From: Coriaria nepalensis | Taxonomy: Eukaryota; Streptophyta; Magnoliopsida; Cucurbitales; Coriariaceae | Assembly: GCA_027186245.1 (NCBI GenBank) | Contig: CP114487.1 | Coordinates: 3,477,501 to 3,541,500, forward strand | Direction: 5' to 3' | DNA: 64,000 bases | Shown here: positions 12,200 through 23,968 of the stretch, one piece after another | Layout: each line of letters starts with the position of its first letter | Numbering within the stretch: the first letter of the stretch is position 1 | Program-made: the position numbers and the translations under genes | The notes under the pieces: generated by a model | Databases searched by the model: none | What the model saw: only the letters and a program-made list of their open reading frames with translations | Told to the model about the DNA's origin: nothing

Positions 12200-12370
12200 T
12201 CATTTAATACTTGTTATCAGAAAGACAGAAAAGTATACAAGGCTTAGAAACAGGCTTCTGCAGCTCGCGGCGATTAAAGTGATAAAACGGGTCAGGTAAT
12301 CGGGTTCGGAATCTATAGACCCGGAGAGGTAGGAACCTCTCCTTAAGTTTTCACGTGAGAGGTGATCCAT
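12200..12370 (-). other. Small unexplained open frame in a GC-richer island
   Basis: On the minus strand an ATG at 12370 opens 56 codons to a TGA at 12200. The product starts MDHLSRENLRRGSYLSGS, continues through a mixed polar part with SEPDYLTRF, and ends in a hydrophobic stretch (about 15 residues) that could span a membrane. The underlying DNA is clearly more GC-rich than its surroundings. I do not recognise it. It could be the first exon or a fragment of a host gene, or chance. Confidence 0.2.
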
Positions 12371-14015
12371 TTCCGGTGCTGACCATATTTATTATCGATG
12401 TATTGTGCCCCATCAAAAGATACGAGTTAAAATTACGACAGCACATCTTTAAAATTTATAAAAGCATACCACTAGTATTTCACTTTTATGTTTATGAAAA
12501 CTCTTAACTTTCACATATCTATTACATAACCCTTCGTAGAAAAATATTGTATATACAAGTTATGTCATTGGGCATGGGACAAAATAACTTTAAAAAAGTG
12601 CAATTTTAATAAAATGCATAAATATGAAATTCTTGTAAAATAATGGTAAACCATTATTTCATCATCTCTTTTCTATTATATATTTTTTTTAAGTTGAAGT
12701 TCTATTTTTTTTCAATTTTTTTTCTCTATTATATTTTATCTTATTTTCAACGTCTTTCCTACTTCCTTAATTCTTCTCTTTTAATGTTTCCAAAGTCAAA
12801 ACATTCAGACTTGTTTCAAAATATTTTGGGGCATTTTCTAATTTCTATTTCTTTTTCCTACAATTTGATTTGTCCAAGCTTTTTCATGTTTGTGCTTTTT
12901 TTTTTTTAATTTTGTCTACAGACCAAGAATGAACGACAAACAATAAATTGGGAAAAAAAATCGCAAGACGATCGACTAGATTACACTAGATAAACTATTA
13001 TATCGATCACGATTAGTTATAGTCATCTTGGTCGATTGACGTTGATCACAATCGATTCCACATCAATCATAGTCAATTTTTTAATCAACTAGCATGTCGA
13101 TCTGTATTTGTCGAGTGAGTTTAGATATCAAAATTTTGAAAGGATTCTAATGAGTTTTAAAGTGAGTTAAAAGATCAAGATTTTGAAAGGATTATGGGAG
13201 AAAAATAGAAGTTTCATGTGAAGTAGATTCTCTTTACAGAATGCATAGAATTTTTCATGGTAGAGATAGCGGTGGTATGGTGGTATGGTGCTAAAACATT
13301 TTCGATCCTCCCCATATGAATTTGCATAAGACTTGGCCTCAGACATCAAAGTGTCGGATCCAAATCTATCTAATCCGTTTAAGTATTTTTCTATTTTAAA
13401 TTCGATTTAGGGTATTTTAGCCCATAAAAATAGAAGAATATTTTTTAAAAAGTTTCAAAATAATGCGTTTTATATTAAAATGGCATTGATCGGGGGAACT
13501 CCTTTTTCCTCTGTGGGGCCCATCTCTGTTACATGGACTTATTATTAGTAAAGAGAGCTTATAAATTTACTACACCACATGACATAGTTGTTGTGCAAAA
13601 CATCTCCTATGGAATCAAATATTTAGATAACTTAGAGTTTAAGTATGCGCCTATATTTAGATTTAGTCTATGAAACTAAGAAGTTTGAAATAAAAAAGAA
13701 ATATTATCTTAAAATACAGTTTAAATCATTTATAAAAATATATATAAATTATTTTTTAAAAATTATTAAATTTATAATAAATTAATTTATCTTAAATATA
13801 TATATTAAATCAATTTATATTAAAATAAATTGATATATTATAGACATTACATTACACACGGAACTCCCCAAATATTCTGTGACGACTAAAATGAGAAGGC
13901 TAAATGTAGATAAGAGATAAAATTTTGCAATGACAAAATTTGGGATCCAATTCCAAAGTTTTACTTTTATTGTAAAACTTCTCCAACGCATTTTTCTCTA
14001 TTTTCATCCGCCACA
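12371..14015. other. AT-rich intergenic stretch with small local repeats
   Basis: 12960-13110 is dense in ATCGAT/GATCACGATT-like words that recur in both orientations. ATTTTGAAAGGATT occurs twice about 44 bp apart (near 13133 and 13176). No coding frame or RNA gene is recognised. Confidence 0.4.
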
Positions 14016-14200
14016 ATCTCCATAATTGCCGCCAGCACAACCTCAATTATGGGCGCCGCCACCACCCATCCCTCTTTCCCCAGCCATAGCACTACCATCC
14101 TCTCTCATTGCCTCCAGTATGACGCCCCCTCCCTATCTCTCTTTCTCTTCACTTCTCTCTTCTCTCTCTCTTTCTCACCCCTCCCCGACCCCTCCACAAA
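14016..14200. repeat. Pyrimidine-rich low-complexity stretch
   Basis: CT/CCA-rich sequence resembling a plant 5' leader. Two overlapping plus-strand open frames (14026-14253 and 14049-14273) are translations of this composition, with no recognisable domain. Confidence 0.5.
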
Positions 14201-14273
14201 GCCAGATTTTCATCTGCGTTCTCAAATCCAAGATTCGCGATTTAAGAATATAGACTACGAATCTGCTAATTAA

Positions 14274-15582
14274 GAGGTTAGATGTGAATCCAGATTATGG
14301 TTAATCACTTTTTATTCACGTATAATTATGTTATAAGATATATTGAATGATTTTAATAAATTAATCTATTAAAAATGATATTTTGAAGAGTCTTCAAAGT
14401 AATGATTTACTTAGTAATTTTGATTTGTACGGAGCAAGTGTAATTTTTGGATAATTTAAATGATAAGTTTTTGTAATTTGTAATTATATGAGTTATAGGA
14501 AATACGTGTACATCGATTAATTTAAATATATATTAAATATGATTATAATATTATATAGAAATTTTTATTTTTATTTTAAAATTAATTAATAATAAAAAAA
14601 ATTATTTTTAATCAAATATAATAAAAAGAGTTAACTCAATTTTTTTATATATTAATTATTTTTTTTTTAAACATTTAAGTATGAAATATCTTATTCTTAA
14701 CATTACGACCTAATGTTATATTCACATTTTATACTCTATAATTTAATAGGCCATTTTTTAATAGTCGTATACTCCTTAATTTCTTTTTTGTTTTAGACTA
14801 TAATTTTTTTTTAGGCTGGCCCCAAGGAGAGATGCAAGTGCATGGCAGGATGGAAGGAAGAACATAGGTGGGTGGTAGTGGTGAGACCCGAATCGAGAAA
14901 ATTTTAAATTAGAATACAATTTCGGATAAAAACATAGAGGAGTTGGAATTTTATTAGAATTAAAATAAAACTTAGTGTGTCAAAAAATAATGAAATAATA
15001 GTAATCGCTGATAAAGGATCCCAAAATTTGACCCTTAAAAAAAAAAAGAAAAAAAAAAAAAGTTTATGAGAGTCCATTGGGAAATCATGTAAAGGTGCAA
15101 GAAATAAATTTGTAGGGACCATAGAGACGTTTGTTCCTGGCATTTTCTCATGTCAGAAATAATCTTTCCCACGTAGCGACATCAACAATTTATCTCCCTC
15201 GAGATTAGAGGGGGTAATTCAAACTGATATTATGATAGAGTTTGAGCATAATATGATAGGGATTTTTATATTATATTTATATTTATATCAAAAAAAAATT
15301 TTGGTAGGATATAAATATAATAACAGATTATAAATGAGTTGTATTGATTTATAGATTATGTCGTGCTTAATTTTTTATAAATTTTTTTATTTATTTAATT
15401 TATCTTATTAAATATTTCTTATTTATTGTTAGAAATATAATTTTAACTTTTTTTTTATTATCCCTTACTTAGTTATATGTGTGCCCATATATATAGATAT
15501 ATGTATATATTTACCTAACGTGTCAAAAACACCGCAAATCGAGTATTTTTCCTAGATTGAGAATATTTTCTTCTCTTTCATA
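14274..15582. other. AT-rich intergenic stretch
   Basis: Mostly A/T runs (for example 14500-14660 and 15270-15510) with a short TATATA patch near 15490-15510. The only open frame of note (14904-15143, minus strand) runs through a poly-A tract and is not convincing. Nothing else seen. Confidence 0.5.
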
Positions 15583-15930
15583 CCGAGACCTAATATAATA
15601 TCTCTCGGTCTGAGTTCCTAATCCAGACTGATGACTTGTTCTTCCTTTCCAGACCGAAACCTAATATAACGTCTTTCGATCTGAGTTCCCGATCTAGACT
15701 GAGGATTCTTTCTTTCTTCCCAGACCAAGACCTAATATAATGTCTCTCGGTTTGAGTTTCCGATCTAGATCGAGGACTCTTTCTTCTTTCCCAGACCAAG
15801 ACCTAATATAATGTCTCTTGGTCTGAGTTCCTAATCCAGATCGAGGACTTTTTTTTCTTTCTCAGATCGAGACCTAACATAATATCTCTCGGTCTAAGTT
15901 CCCGGTCCAGACCGAGTTCTTAATCTAGAA
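15583..15930 (+). repeat. 71-bp tandem repeat, about five copies, each with a hairpin
   Basis: The unit start (CCGAGACCTAATATAAT or its variants) recurs at 15583, 15654, 15725, 15796 and 15867, exactly 71 bp apart each time. Each unit holds a short inverted repeat. In copy 1 this is roughly CCGAGA facing TCTCGG around an AT-rich loop. Copy 4 has AGACCAAGA facing TCTTGGTCT, so both sides of the stem have changed together. The period is not a multiple of three, so the minus-strand open frame across it (15590-15799) is not conserved coding. A diverged unit occurs again near 27424-27494. Confidence 0.9.
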
Positions 15931-15949
15931 AGACTTTTATATGACAAAA

Positions 15950-16990
15950 AATTCATGTCGTGTTGTGCCAGCACGCGGGCCTCTAATGTTGGGCACGACA
16001 CGGCTTGACACTCGTGCCATGCCTAGGCACGTCACGACTAATTCTTGTCATGCTCATGCTCGTGTTGTGATGGGCATACTCGTGTCGTGCTCATGCTCGT
16101 ATCATGCTGGGTATGCTCGTGTCATGCAGGGCGTGCTCGTGTTTGCTCAACCCATTTTGCTACCTCGACTCATGAGTCAATTTGGCATGAGAAATGGGTT
16201 GTTAAACCAACCACGAGTTCGGTCCGGTCTAATTTGTGCCGACCTTTTTATTATTTAATATTTGGTCGGGTCGGGCCGGGCCGAGCCTTAAAGAAATGGG
16301 TTGGATCGATCTTAGTCCATTTATTAAATATATGTTTGGACTTGGCTCGACATGCCCTTTAAACTTATCTTGGATTCAGTCTGACTGGCCTTTTTTAAAT
16401 AAAAAATTAATAATAATAAGTAGAAAAATATAAATAAATAAATTTTTTGTTAAATAAAAATTTTATTACATATTATTAAATAATATATAGATGATTAGAT
16501 CATTGCAGCTCAATCATCATGGTTCTGTCAAAAAAATATTTCGGCCTTAGGGAGAAAAAAATGGAACTTCCAATTAAGTCATAAATAAAGAAAAAATAAA
16601 TAAATAATAAAAATTTATTAATAAACTATAATATATTATCTATTTATTAATGGTGGTTGGTCATTAGTGGACCGCAAAATTACTTCCCGCTTCAAAAGTT
16701 TCTTAATCTAAGAATATATTATGAAAATATTAAACCAGATCTTCATTGTGAGTTGTATATTGATCTTGATAAGCTTCATGATCTCAATCTCTTATGCATA
16801 ATAATATACTTCAATCCATTCTAGCTTTAATGAAGTCCTATTTTCGATAACAATCCCACATATATTGAATGTTGATTCAGAAGAAACTGTTGAGACGGAA
16901 ATAAGTCTAGCTAGTATAGGAAATCGTGTATATAAATAAGATGAGTTATAAACACCTAAAAGTGAAACATTAGAATCATAAAATATATCT
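15950..16990 (-). mobile_element. hAT transposon remnant (3' part)
   Basis: The left part (15955-16150) is a cluster of short GC-rich repeats such as TGCTCGTGTCATGC, and 16262-16285 is GGTCGGGCCGGGCCGAG. Dense short subterminal repeats of this kind are typical of Ac-like hAT elements. On the minus strand, 16822-16917 encodes the hAT dimerisation core. The layout fits an element read right to left with its 3' end near 15950. Neither terminal repeat was resolved. Confidence 0.6.
16790..16990 (-). pseudogene. hAT transposase C-terminal (dimerisation) fragment
   Basis: The minus strand reads LGVYNSS..., then ILARLISVSTVSSESTF, then NICGIVIENRTSLKL. This follows the hATC pattern of P-x-LA-x-x-A-x-x-x-L-x-(I/V)-x-V-S-T-V-A-S-E-S-x-F-S, then a GGRV/I-like stretch and R-x-S-L-x-P/L. 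No open upstream transposase domain remains to the right, so only the C-terminus survives. Confidence 0.7.
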
Positions 16991-17597
16991 AAAAAATATA
17001 TAAAATTTTCAGGTAAATCTCAATCAGAACTACTCAATAGAAGAAGAGGATCACAATAATTAAACAAATTACTAATTATTTCTTAGGTTCTTTAGTTTTA
17101 GCGTCTAAAATGGTAAAAACAAAATTGCAAATTTAGCCTAATTTTTATTTATATTTATGATACTAGCCTAATATAATTAAAAAATAAAAAATAAAACAAA
17201 ATAAATAAGGATGGATAAAGTTATCATTTATCCGCATAAACAATAAATACACATATCTAAATATTCTAAAATGAATAAAGCTACACAATGAAGGTTACTT
17301 TGGAAACATATTGCTTCAATAATTTGAAATATCAGACAAAACTTGAAAAAAAAAATATTCTAATATAAGTTTCTAAATCATAAAATCATTCCTCATAACA
17401 AATTAAGAACGTCATATATTAGATTTTCCCAACGATTCATGCAAAACTTAATTATGAGAAATTGAATTTCATATATGTTCTTCAAATTTGCACGCTAAAT
17501 TCATATGGGCAAACAATGATTCTCAATATATGTATGAAAAATTGAAGATCAACTCATTATTCTTAAGAGTATGAATTTCCTAATAGATGACATAAAA

Positions 17598-18010
17598 TGG
17601 GCTCTGATACCACTTGTAAGCCTAAATTCAAGAACACAACCAAGATCTTTCCTTGCCAAACAATCAATAATTATAACCGGGAAGTGTACCTGAATCCATT
17701 TAGATGAATAGTAATAGGTTTCACAGTATTCCATAGTTAATTCACGTTTTGTGCACTATGAGTTTTCTTTCTTAATGAGGAAGAAGAAAGCATACTATGC
17801 AATTGTGAATTAGGTTCGAGACCACAACCCTAATTTTCCTTTATATACTAAGTCAATAGAATCCCATAAATCCTAATTGGGCTAGTATTAGGTTTCTTCA
17901 CATTACAAATCCTATACAAATAATATATTTAAATAGCCTATAATAATATAATTGTTTTATTAATATATAAGCCCATAAATAAATGTATTGCAAATGTAGG
18001 TAATTTTCAA
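17598..18010 (-). mobile_element. LTR-retrotransposon fragment: LTR end plus primer-binding site
   Basis: 17598-17612 is the exact complement of TGGTATCAGAGCCCA, the initiator-Met tRNA primer-binding sequence. Directly to its right, TGTAAGCC marks what would be the terminal bases of an LTR read on the minus strand, running to about 18010. Left of the site, 17200-17597 would be the untranslated leader. No partner LTR or gag was found. Confidence 0.6.
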
Positions 18011-18219
18011 AAAAATTTCTTTAAATGGGCATAAAAAAAAAACTATTCTCATTCTTATTAGTATTCATTTCTTGTGAAACCAAGCAAACATAAAAAAAAC
18101 TATCATTTTTATTCCCATTTCATTAAAATTATCATTCTTATTTATTCCCACAAAGAAATTGAAGCAAACAAGCCCTAAAGTTCTATCAAACCTCATAAAA
18201 ATTTAAATCCCACGAAATT

Positions 18220-18545
18220 AAATTATTAAATTTTGGAGCTCAATTATTTCTTTCTTTACTTATAAACCAATCAGATGATGTGAGATAATTTCAACACTCC
18301 GCTCAACTGTAGTTAGTCTATGGGCCCAACAAGTGACATATTGTGTAGGGGCATTTTGCGAAATAGACTGTAGACACATATACTTTGGCTCTTACTCTAA
18401 TACCATATTAAATTTTAGATTCCAACTATTTCTCCTACTAAAAAGTCTTGTAAATGAAGCGAAAACTTTTTACCTATAAAACAACCATGCTTCTTCTCTT
18501 CAGAAGATGTGGGATAATCCCAATAGATACCTCATGAAGACATGA
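18220..18545 (-). mobile_element. TRIM-like miniature retrotransposon
   Basis: Two related segments (about 18224-18310 and 18408-18540) both begin near TTAAATTTT and contain GATGTGNGATAAT. Left of the second copy, 18394-18410 reads on the minus strand as ATGGTATTAGAGTAAGAG, a degenerate initiator-Met primer-binding site. Two short direct repeats with a primer site and less than 100 bp between them is the TRIM layout. The copies are diverged and one carries an extra insert, so the limits are approximate. Confidence 0.4.
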
Positions 18546-19183
18546 ACTATCTTAAAGCCGGTGATGAAATAGAGTTTAAGAAGGTTGTTTGTTATTTTCT
18601 TCATATTTGTTCCGCTTATTTTGTTTTTGTTTTTTGTTTTTTCTACTTTTCTACACAACCTCCATAATTACCACCTCATTAATTTTAAAAGAGTTTAAGA
18701 AGGTTATTTGTTGTTTCTTAGGTTCAAGAGGATTAAAAGAATGGTTTAAGAGGATTTTGGCTATTTTGTTTTTAGTTGAGAGGAGTTAAGTCTTGTATAC
18801 TTAACATATACTATATAATAAGAGGAGAACTATAAAACAACTTGTGTACATACTTTTTGTTCAGCATTCAATCATTAAGGTTCAATCACATAACTTAATA
18901 CTTACTAATAAAAAGGTGAAAAGTCAAATAGGCATATATGAGTAGGAATTAGTGTCTAATAAAGGCAAAAGACATGGATGATGTTTTGTTTTAGGAGTTG
19001 AAAGGAATTTTGTAACGGTTATATAAAATTCATATAATCTCACCGTTATAAATGTAGAATCTAATAACCATGTTTCATTATTAATTATTAATTATTTAAA
19101 GTTTACTAAATAAATTATGATTTTAATAAATTTATTACGATTTTGATTATAAAATACTTGTATTAATTTATGTGTTTTTTAGA
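18546..19183. other. AT-rich spacer
   Basis: No coding frame with family resemblance. The short plus-strand open frame 18589-18789 is low-complexity and hydrophobic through T-richness. Nothing else seen. Confidence 0.4.
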
Positions 19184-19815
19184 AATGGATTCTGAAAGAG
19201 GAAAACAAACTGTTGTCATTCAAATGACCTCGTTTGTCACTCGAGCCCCTTCTACCATTGTTCTTCCTATGAACTATGGTAAAAACCCCAAGAAATTGAA
19301 TGGACACAATTTCAAGAGAGGATAGCAAAAGATGTTTTATTTGACCACTTTGAATTTTGCGAGATTCTTGAAGGAAAAGGCTCCTAAGCTCAAGGATAAT
19401 GAGCATGGTATCCAAACAATCAATGCTATTAGTGTGTTTAGAATCATTCTGACTTTATGTATTATAATTATATAATGAATGGTTTGACCAATTATTTATA
19501 TATTCTATAGTACAAAGAAAATGACTAAGGAGCTATAAGATGTCTTAGATCATAAATATGTCTTAAGATACGGGTACCAAAAAGGTTATTGTGGGACGCT
19601 TTCTTTGGCTATAAAATCATGGATTAAAATACTATAATCAGTTAAATTCAAGAACTATAAGTAATCATGTGCAAGATTCAAGCCAATGAGATGAACTTGA
19701 GTGATATCTTCTAAGTAAGTACTATCATTGAGAAGCTACCACTATGATTGAATGATTTCAAGAACTACTTTAAGCGTAAGTGAAAGGAGATGAACAGAGC
19801 TGTCAAAAAGATGTC
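19184..19815 (+). pseudogene. Ty1/copia gag fragment
   Basis: From an ATG at 19185 the plus strand reads MDSERGKQ..., then KNPKKLNGHNFKR, then KMLYLTTLNFARFLKEKAPKL. This is the start of plant copia gag (FSG-x-x-F-x-x-W-x-x-K-M-x-F-x-L-T-T-L). Further on, NDFKNYFKRK-KEM matches the later SWNDFKNYLKHKRKEM-like block near 19755. Stops and frameshifts (for example at 19323) show it is dead. No LTRs were assigned. Confidence 0.7.
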
Positions 19816-19849
19816 ATCTGAGGTTACTAGTTAGGTATAGCTACAAAAG

Positions 19850-20300
19850 TTAGTAATTTTACTTTCTATAAATATATTCTCATTATTTTCGAATCCTCTT
19901 CCAGAACTTCCATAGACTCCACAAGGGTGTTTGGCATAAAACAACCTATTATCATTGCAGTAAACCCTACCCAGGCAATGTTTCTTGCATCCAATGTCAT
20001 AATTTGCCACCAATTTCTAGCCTCACCTCTTAGCTAGTGTATGGCCATTCGTGCCCATATCTCCTAAGATATGTCATCTCTTATACATATAGCCGTTATT
20101 TCAAAGACCCACTGCTACAAGTATTCCCATCATTCGTGTCTCTCAAAGGTGAGAGGTGCGACCACATGAAAAGCTGTTATTAAATTTATGTCGTGTTGGC
20201 TTTCTACAAATTCTCTGAATACCCTCACGCATGAGACAAACAATGTGTTATTGAAATCATTCATATTCTTAAAAAAAAAAAAAGACTTAATTAAAGTCTC
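19850..20300 (-). pseudogene. Ty3/gypsy gag fragment
   Basis: The minus strand reads FHVVAPLTFERHEWEYL-like, then LRGEARNWWQIM, then ITW/IAWVGFTAMI. This is the order of the retrotransposon gag domain in plant gypsy elements (A-x-x-W-W, then W-x-x-F). Stops interrupt it. It lies back to back with the copia gag to its left, so two unrelated elements meet near 19830. Confidence 0.6.
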
Positions 20301-21057
20301 TATTTTAATTATTAACTTTAGGTTAGAATACTTACAGCAAATGAAGTGATCACTGTGTATCTTATACATATAAATTTTGTCTACATAATCATTATAAATT
20401 ATGTTTTGATAGCAACTTTATAACAATCCTCTACTAGCTTTTAAAAAAAAAATATATTTTAAAACAATTACATAAAATATAATATAACTAGTGGAACCAT
20501 TACTTAACTTTAACATGTTGATTAAAAATACGAAATAATTTTCTTAGAAAAAATGCTTAGATAAAAGCAAACATATCGTATAAAAATGAGTATGCCACTA
20601 ATATTGATTCACATACAACAAATAGGAAATTAATAAATCTAAATTAATTTCGCAGATTTAAAAAAAATACGACCCCTTCCTTATAAACAAGGCTTACAAT
20701 TTAACAAATAATTAAAAAAAATAAAAAAAAAAAAAATAAAAGAAGGGCTAAATTAAAATATGAAAAGAGGTAAACGTCGTCCATAAGTAACGTGCAAGTG
20801 CCAGGTACAGTAGCTTATTTCAATATCTAATTGTCTATCCCCGGTAAGTAACGGAAACGTGACAACGGCACCAAAATTTAAAACATCAATGAAAGCGGGC
20901 ATTTGAATTTGAATCTCGTAACGGCCAAAAACCTCAACTGGTCCCACCTTCTTCTCCTCCTTCACAACTTTACCTTCTTCTTCCGCAACACCATCCTCCC
21001 CCCATCTCTCTGCAACCCCGCACACAGATCAGATCAAACAGAAACCACAAACCCGAA
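20301..21057 (+). promoter_or_regulatory. Upstream region of the DUF936 gene
   Basis: 20370-20750 is AT-rich with A-runs and holds nothing recognisable. About 20770-21057 rises in GC and becomes pyrimidine-rich (TTCTTCTCC words), as expected for a plant promoter and leader. No TATA box is clear. Two overlapping minus-strand open frames here are shadows. Confidence 0.4.
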
Positions 21058-23526
21058 ATGGCTTCTCCCACTCCAGGAATCCTCCTAAAGCTCCTCCAAT
21101 CCATGAACTCCCCAACCAGAGTAACAGGCGACCACCGCTCCCCTCTCCTCCAAGTCATTGGTATCCTCCCCGCCCTAGCAGGCTCCGACCTGTGGCCCAA
21201 TCACGGATTCTTCCTCCAGCTCTCCGACTCCCTCAATTCCACTTACGTTTCTCTTTCCGACCAAGATAACGACCTCATTCTCACCAACCGCCTCCAGCTC
21301 GGCCAGTTCCTCTACGTTGAACGCTTCCACTTCGACTCTCCCCCAGTCCCACGCGTCTCCGGCCTCCGCCCCATCCCAGGCCGCCACCCTTTTGTCGGCT
21401 CCCCTGAAGCCCTCATTGCCCGCCTCCTCTCCCCCACCAAGCCCGAATTCGTCATCCAGCCTGTTTCTGATTCAGCCCAGCCTGTTGACCCAATCGCCAT
21501 CTACTTACAAACCAAGAAACCGTCTAGACAACCTCTTGCTCCTGTAAATCCAGAGAATTCAGAAGAAACTAATAGAAATAGTAAGGTTCAGGCCCGGTTT
21601 TCTTCACCAGCTGGTGGTAAGCGGGCCCTATCAGCTGGAAAAAAGAATCCGGTGGAGAGGGATCCTTCAGCCTCCGAAAAGGGGAAACGGTCGGCTTCTC
21701 CGGTCCCATCAAAATGTACAGTTCCGAGCTTAGTACAAGCTCGGGATGAAAACAGGAGAAATTCTAAGGAACCTGCCATTATAGTTCCTTCTAGGTATAG
21801 ACAGCCTTCTCCTAACGGGAGGAAGCAGGCTTCTTCACCTAGTCATGCTAGGAGAGCTTCCATTTCTCCCGGTCGAAGATTGTCCGGAGGAATGAAGGTC
21901 TTTTCACCCATGATTTCAGGTGGGCCTGATTCTTCTTCAGGTGGTAAGAAGAAGATGGCGACTATTGCTGCTGGGATTTCTCGGGTTTCTGAGGCTATTG
22001 TGGGGTCCGGGAAATCGACCCGGAAGAGTTGGGATGAACAGTCAGGGGTTTCAATTGGTGGGGAGCAGAAAGAAAAGAGCGGTTCAAAGAACAAACTGGA
22101 TCTCCAAGCTATTTTGAGGACTCAGGTATTATAAATTCATGTTTGTTTATTGAGAAAAATTGAAGAGAATTTCTTTAGCACGCTCTTAAATTATCTTTCG
22201 TTTATTTACCAGGCGGCATTTTCAAGACGGATCAGTGACGTAAATGGTAGAAAATCGAATGTCGAGGAATCATCTTCCTTAAGTAATGAAAGACCAAAAA
22301 TTAGAGTAATTAGTTCGCCGGAAAAATCGCAGTTTGAGGCACTTCGGATTACTGTTCATGAAAAGAAATGGACTGATGGGAGTGTTCCGCTTGATGCAAT
22401 TTCAGTCGATCTTGCTAAGCTTGGAAAGGTATAGAAGTAACTAGTCTACCCAGATTGGTGGAAGTTCATTTTATCTAAATGAACTTTATAATCATTTATT
22501 TGTACATATTTGATGGGATATTATAGGAGGCAATGAGAAGGAGAGATCTTGCTGCTGCAATGGCAGCCGAAGCATTAGAAGAAGCTGTAGCTACTGAGTC
22601 TATCATACGGAGCTTAAGGTACCTACTACTGCTACTCTTCTATGAATAAATTAAGGGTTAGTTTGCCCTTTTAGTATTGAATTTTCTGAAACAGATTTTT
22701 TAAGTATAAGATTATATTCAAATCGATGTTAATGACATATTTAACAGCTTGAAATTTATCAAATGAAATCCAAATGAGGTTTCAAAAACGCTTGCCCCAA
22801 AAAATGGTGCTATGCTAATCAAGAGGAAATTTTTTCTAAAGCAAACATGATTTGCTTATTGTGCTCTAAAAGAATTAATCTGTTTATTTTTTCAGCATGT
22901 TTTCAGAACTTTCCTCAGGATCCAAAACCGGGAACCCGTTACCCACCGTAGACCGGTTCCTCACAATCTACGAAGATGTTATAAAATCAACCTCAATCAG
23001 TGATTCAGTTGTTGATAAGAACAATTCGGAAACTCCAACGAAGCAATCCAAACCTGCATCTCTTTGGGTCGAAGCCGCCGTGACCACAGATCTAGAAATT
23101 GTCTCTCTTCTCAACGGTGAAGATAATAACAATGGGGCCCTAATAAATGATGTTAAGATCAAACCCAAATCCAAATGTGGTAATGTAGTAGGGGGGTGGA
23201 AAGTGGGTGGTGGGATTAAGGAGACAATAGAGCTTGGGAAGAACTTGCAATGTGAGATGAACTTTTGGTTCTTGAGGTTTGTTGAGGAGGCTATTGATAA
23301 GGGGTTTAAGGTGTTTAGCAATACTAGTAGTGGGGCTAGTGATAAAACATTGCCTTTGGATGGTGGGTCCATTGCTGTGGTTTTATCACAGTTGAAGAAA
23401 GTTAATGAATGGTTGGACCGGGTTGTTTCGAAAGGCGATGAGGGACTAACGAACAAGATCGAAAGGTTGAAGAGGAAGATATATGGGTTTGTAATTCAGC
23501 ATGTTGGGACTAATTTTGAACAATAA
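21058..23526 (+). CDS. DUF936 family protein, four exons
   Basis: Exons: 21058-22125, 22213-22428, 22527-22618 and 22896-23526. All introns are GT-AG and phases agree, giving 668 aa. The N-terminus ([17 protein letters not shown], then [38 protein letters not shown] and an RPIPGRHPF block) is the signature of plant DUF936 proteins. The middle is a long Ser/Pro/Arg/Lys-rich, probably disordered region (residues about 160-350). The C-terminus has a helical part including [17 protein letters not shown] (exon 3) and ends in a coiled-coil-like stretch. No enzyme motif is visible. The family's biochemical role is not settled, so I assign none. The start is the first ATG and matches the family N-terminus. 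Confidence 0.9.
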
Positions 23527-23968
23527 CAAGCTTGTAGATTTAGATAGATTGGTTTGAATCTTTTTTATTTGAAACTTGTTATTCACTTTTTGAGTATGAT
23601 CTGCATCTTTTGGGCTGTTTTTTCTTTGATCATGAAACATGATCTTGTGTCACTTTCATTATTTTATTGTAGGATAAAGAAATTTATTTGAATTCTTTTC
23701 ATGAATTTTATGTCTTTTTCTCCTGTAGAAATGTAAATGCTGCAGAAGAAAGTTAAGAGATCCAAGATCATTGATTCATTATATATATATATATATATAC
23801 GTATCTGATCATGAAGAGTATCAGCATTACCTATTTCACACCAAATTAAGTTTTAAAATCCATATATACCTATCCAAGCTTCTTTGCATGTCAAAGGAAT
23901 ATTCTTCATTTCTTCTCTCTGTCAGTACAAATTCCCTGCTAAAGTTGTATGACTCTCAACCTTTCCCC
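23527..23968 (+). promoter_or_regulatory. Short spacer with TA microsatellite and BAHD leader
   Basis: Only about 440 bp separate the DUF936 stop from the BAHD start on the same strand. A (TA)10 tract (23780-23799) lies within it and could double as the TATA region. The BAHD frame stays open upstream to 23771 across this repeat, but that extension is repeat-derived and lacks family similarity. Confidence 0.5.

Noticed and set aside
14026..14273. Pro/Ser-rich open frames
   Set aside because: Low-complexity CT-rich DNA open in two frames at once, no domain.
15583..15930. CRISPR-like regular repeat array
   Set aside because: Units are contiguous 71-bp copies without unique spacers, in plant nuclear DNA. 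It is a tandem repeat.
16045..16362. Cys/His-rich plus-strand open frames at 15941-16433
   Set aside because: They are translations of GC-rich hAT subterminal repeats in several frames and have no domain.
22968..23456. 162-codon minus-strand open frame
   Set aside because: It is the antisense shadow of DUF936 exon 4.
23771..23968. N-terminal extension of the BAHD protein
   Set aside because: It derives from a TA repeat and leader sequence and has no similarity to the family; MDPLWVQ at 23969 is the natural start.
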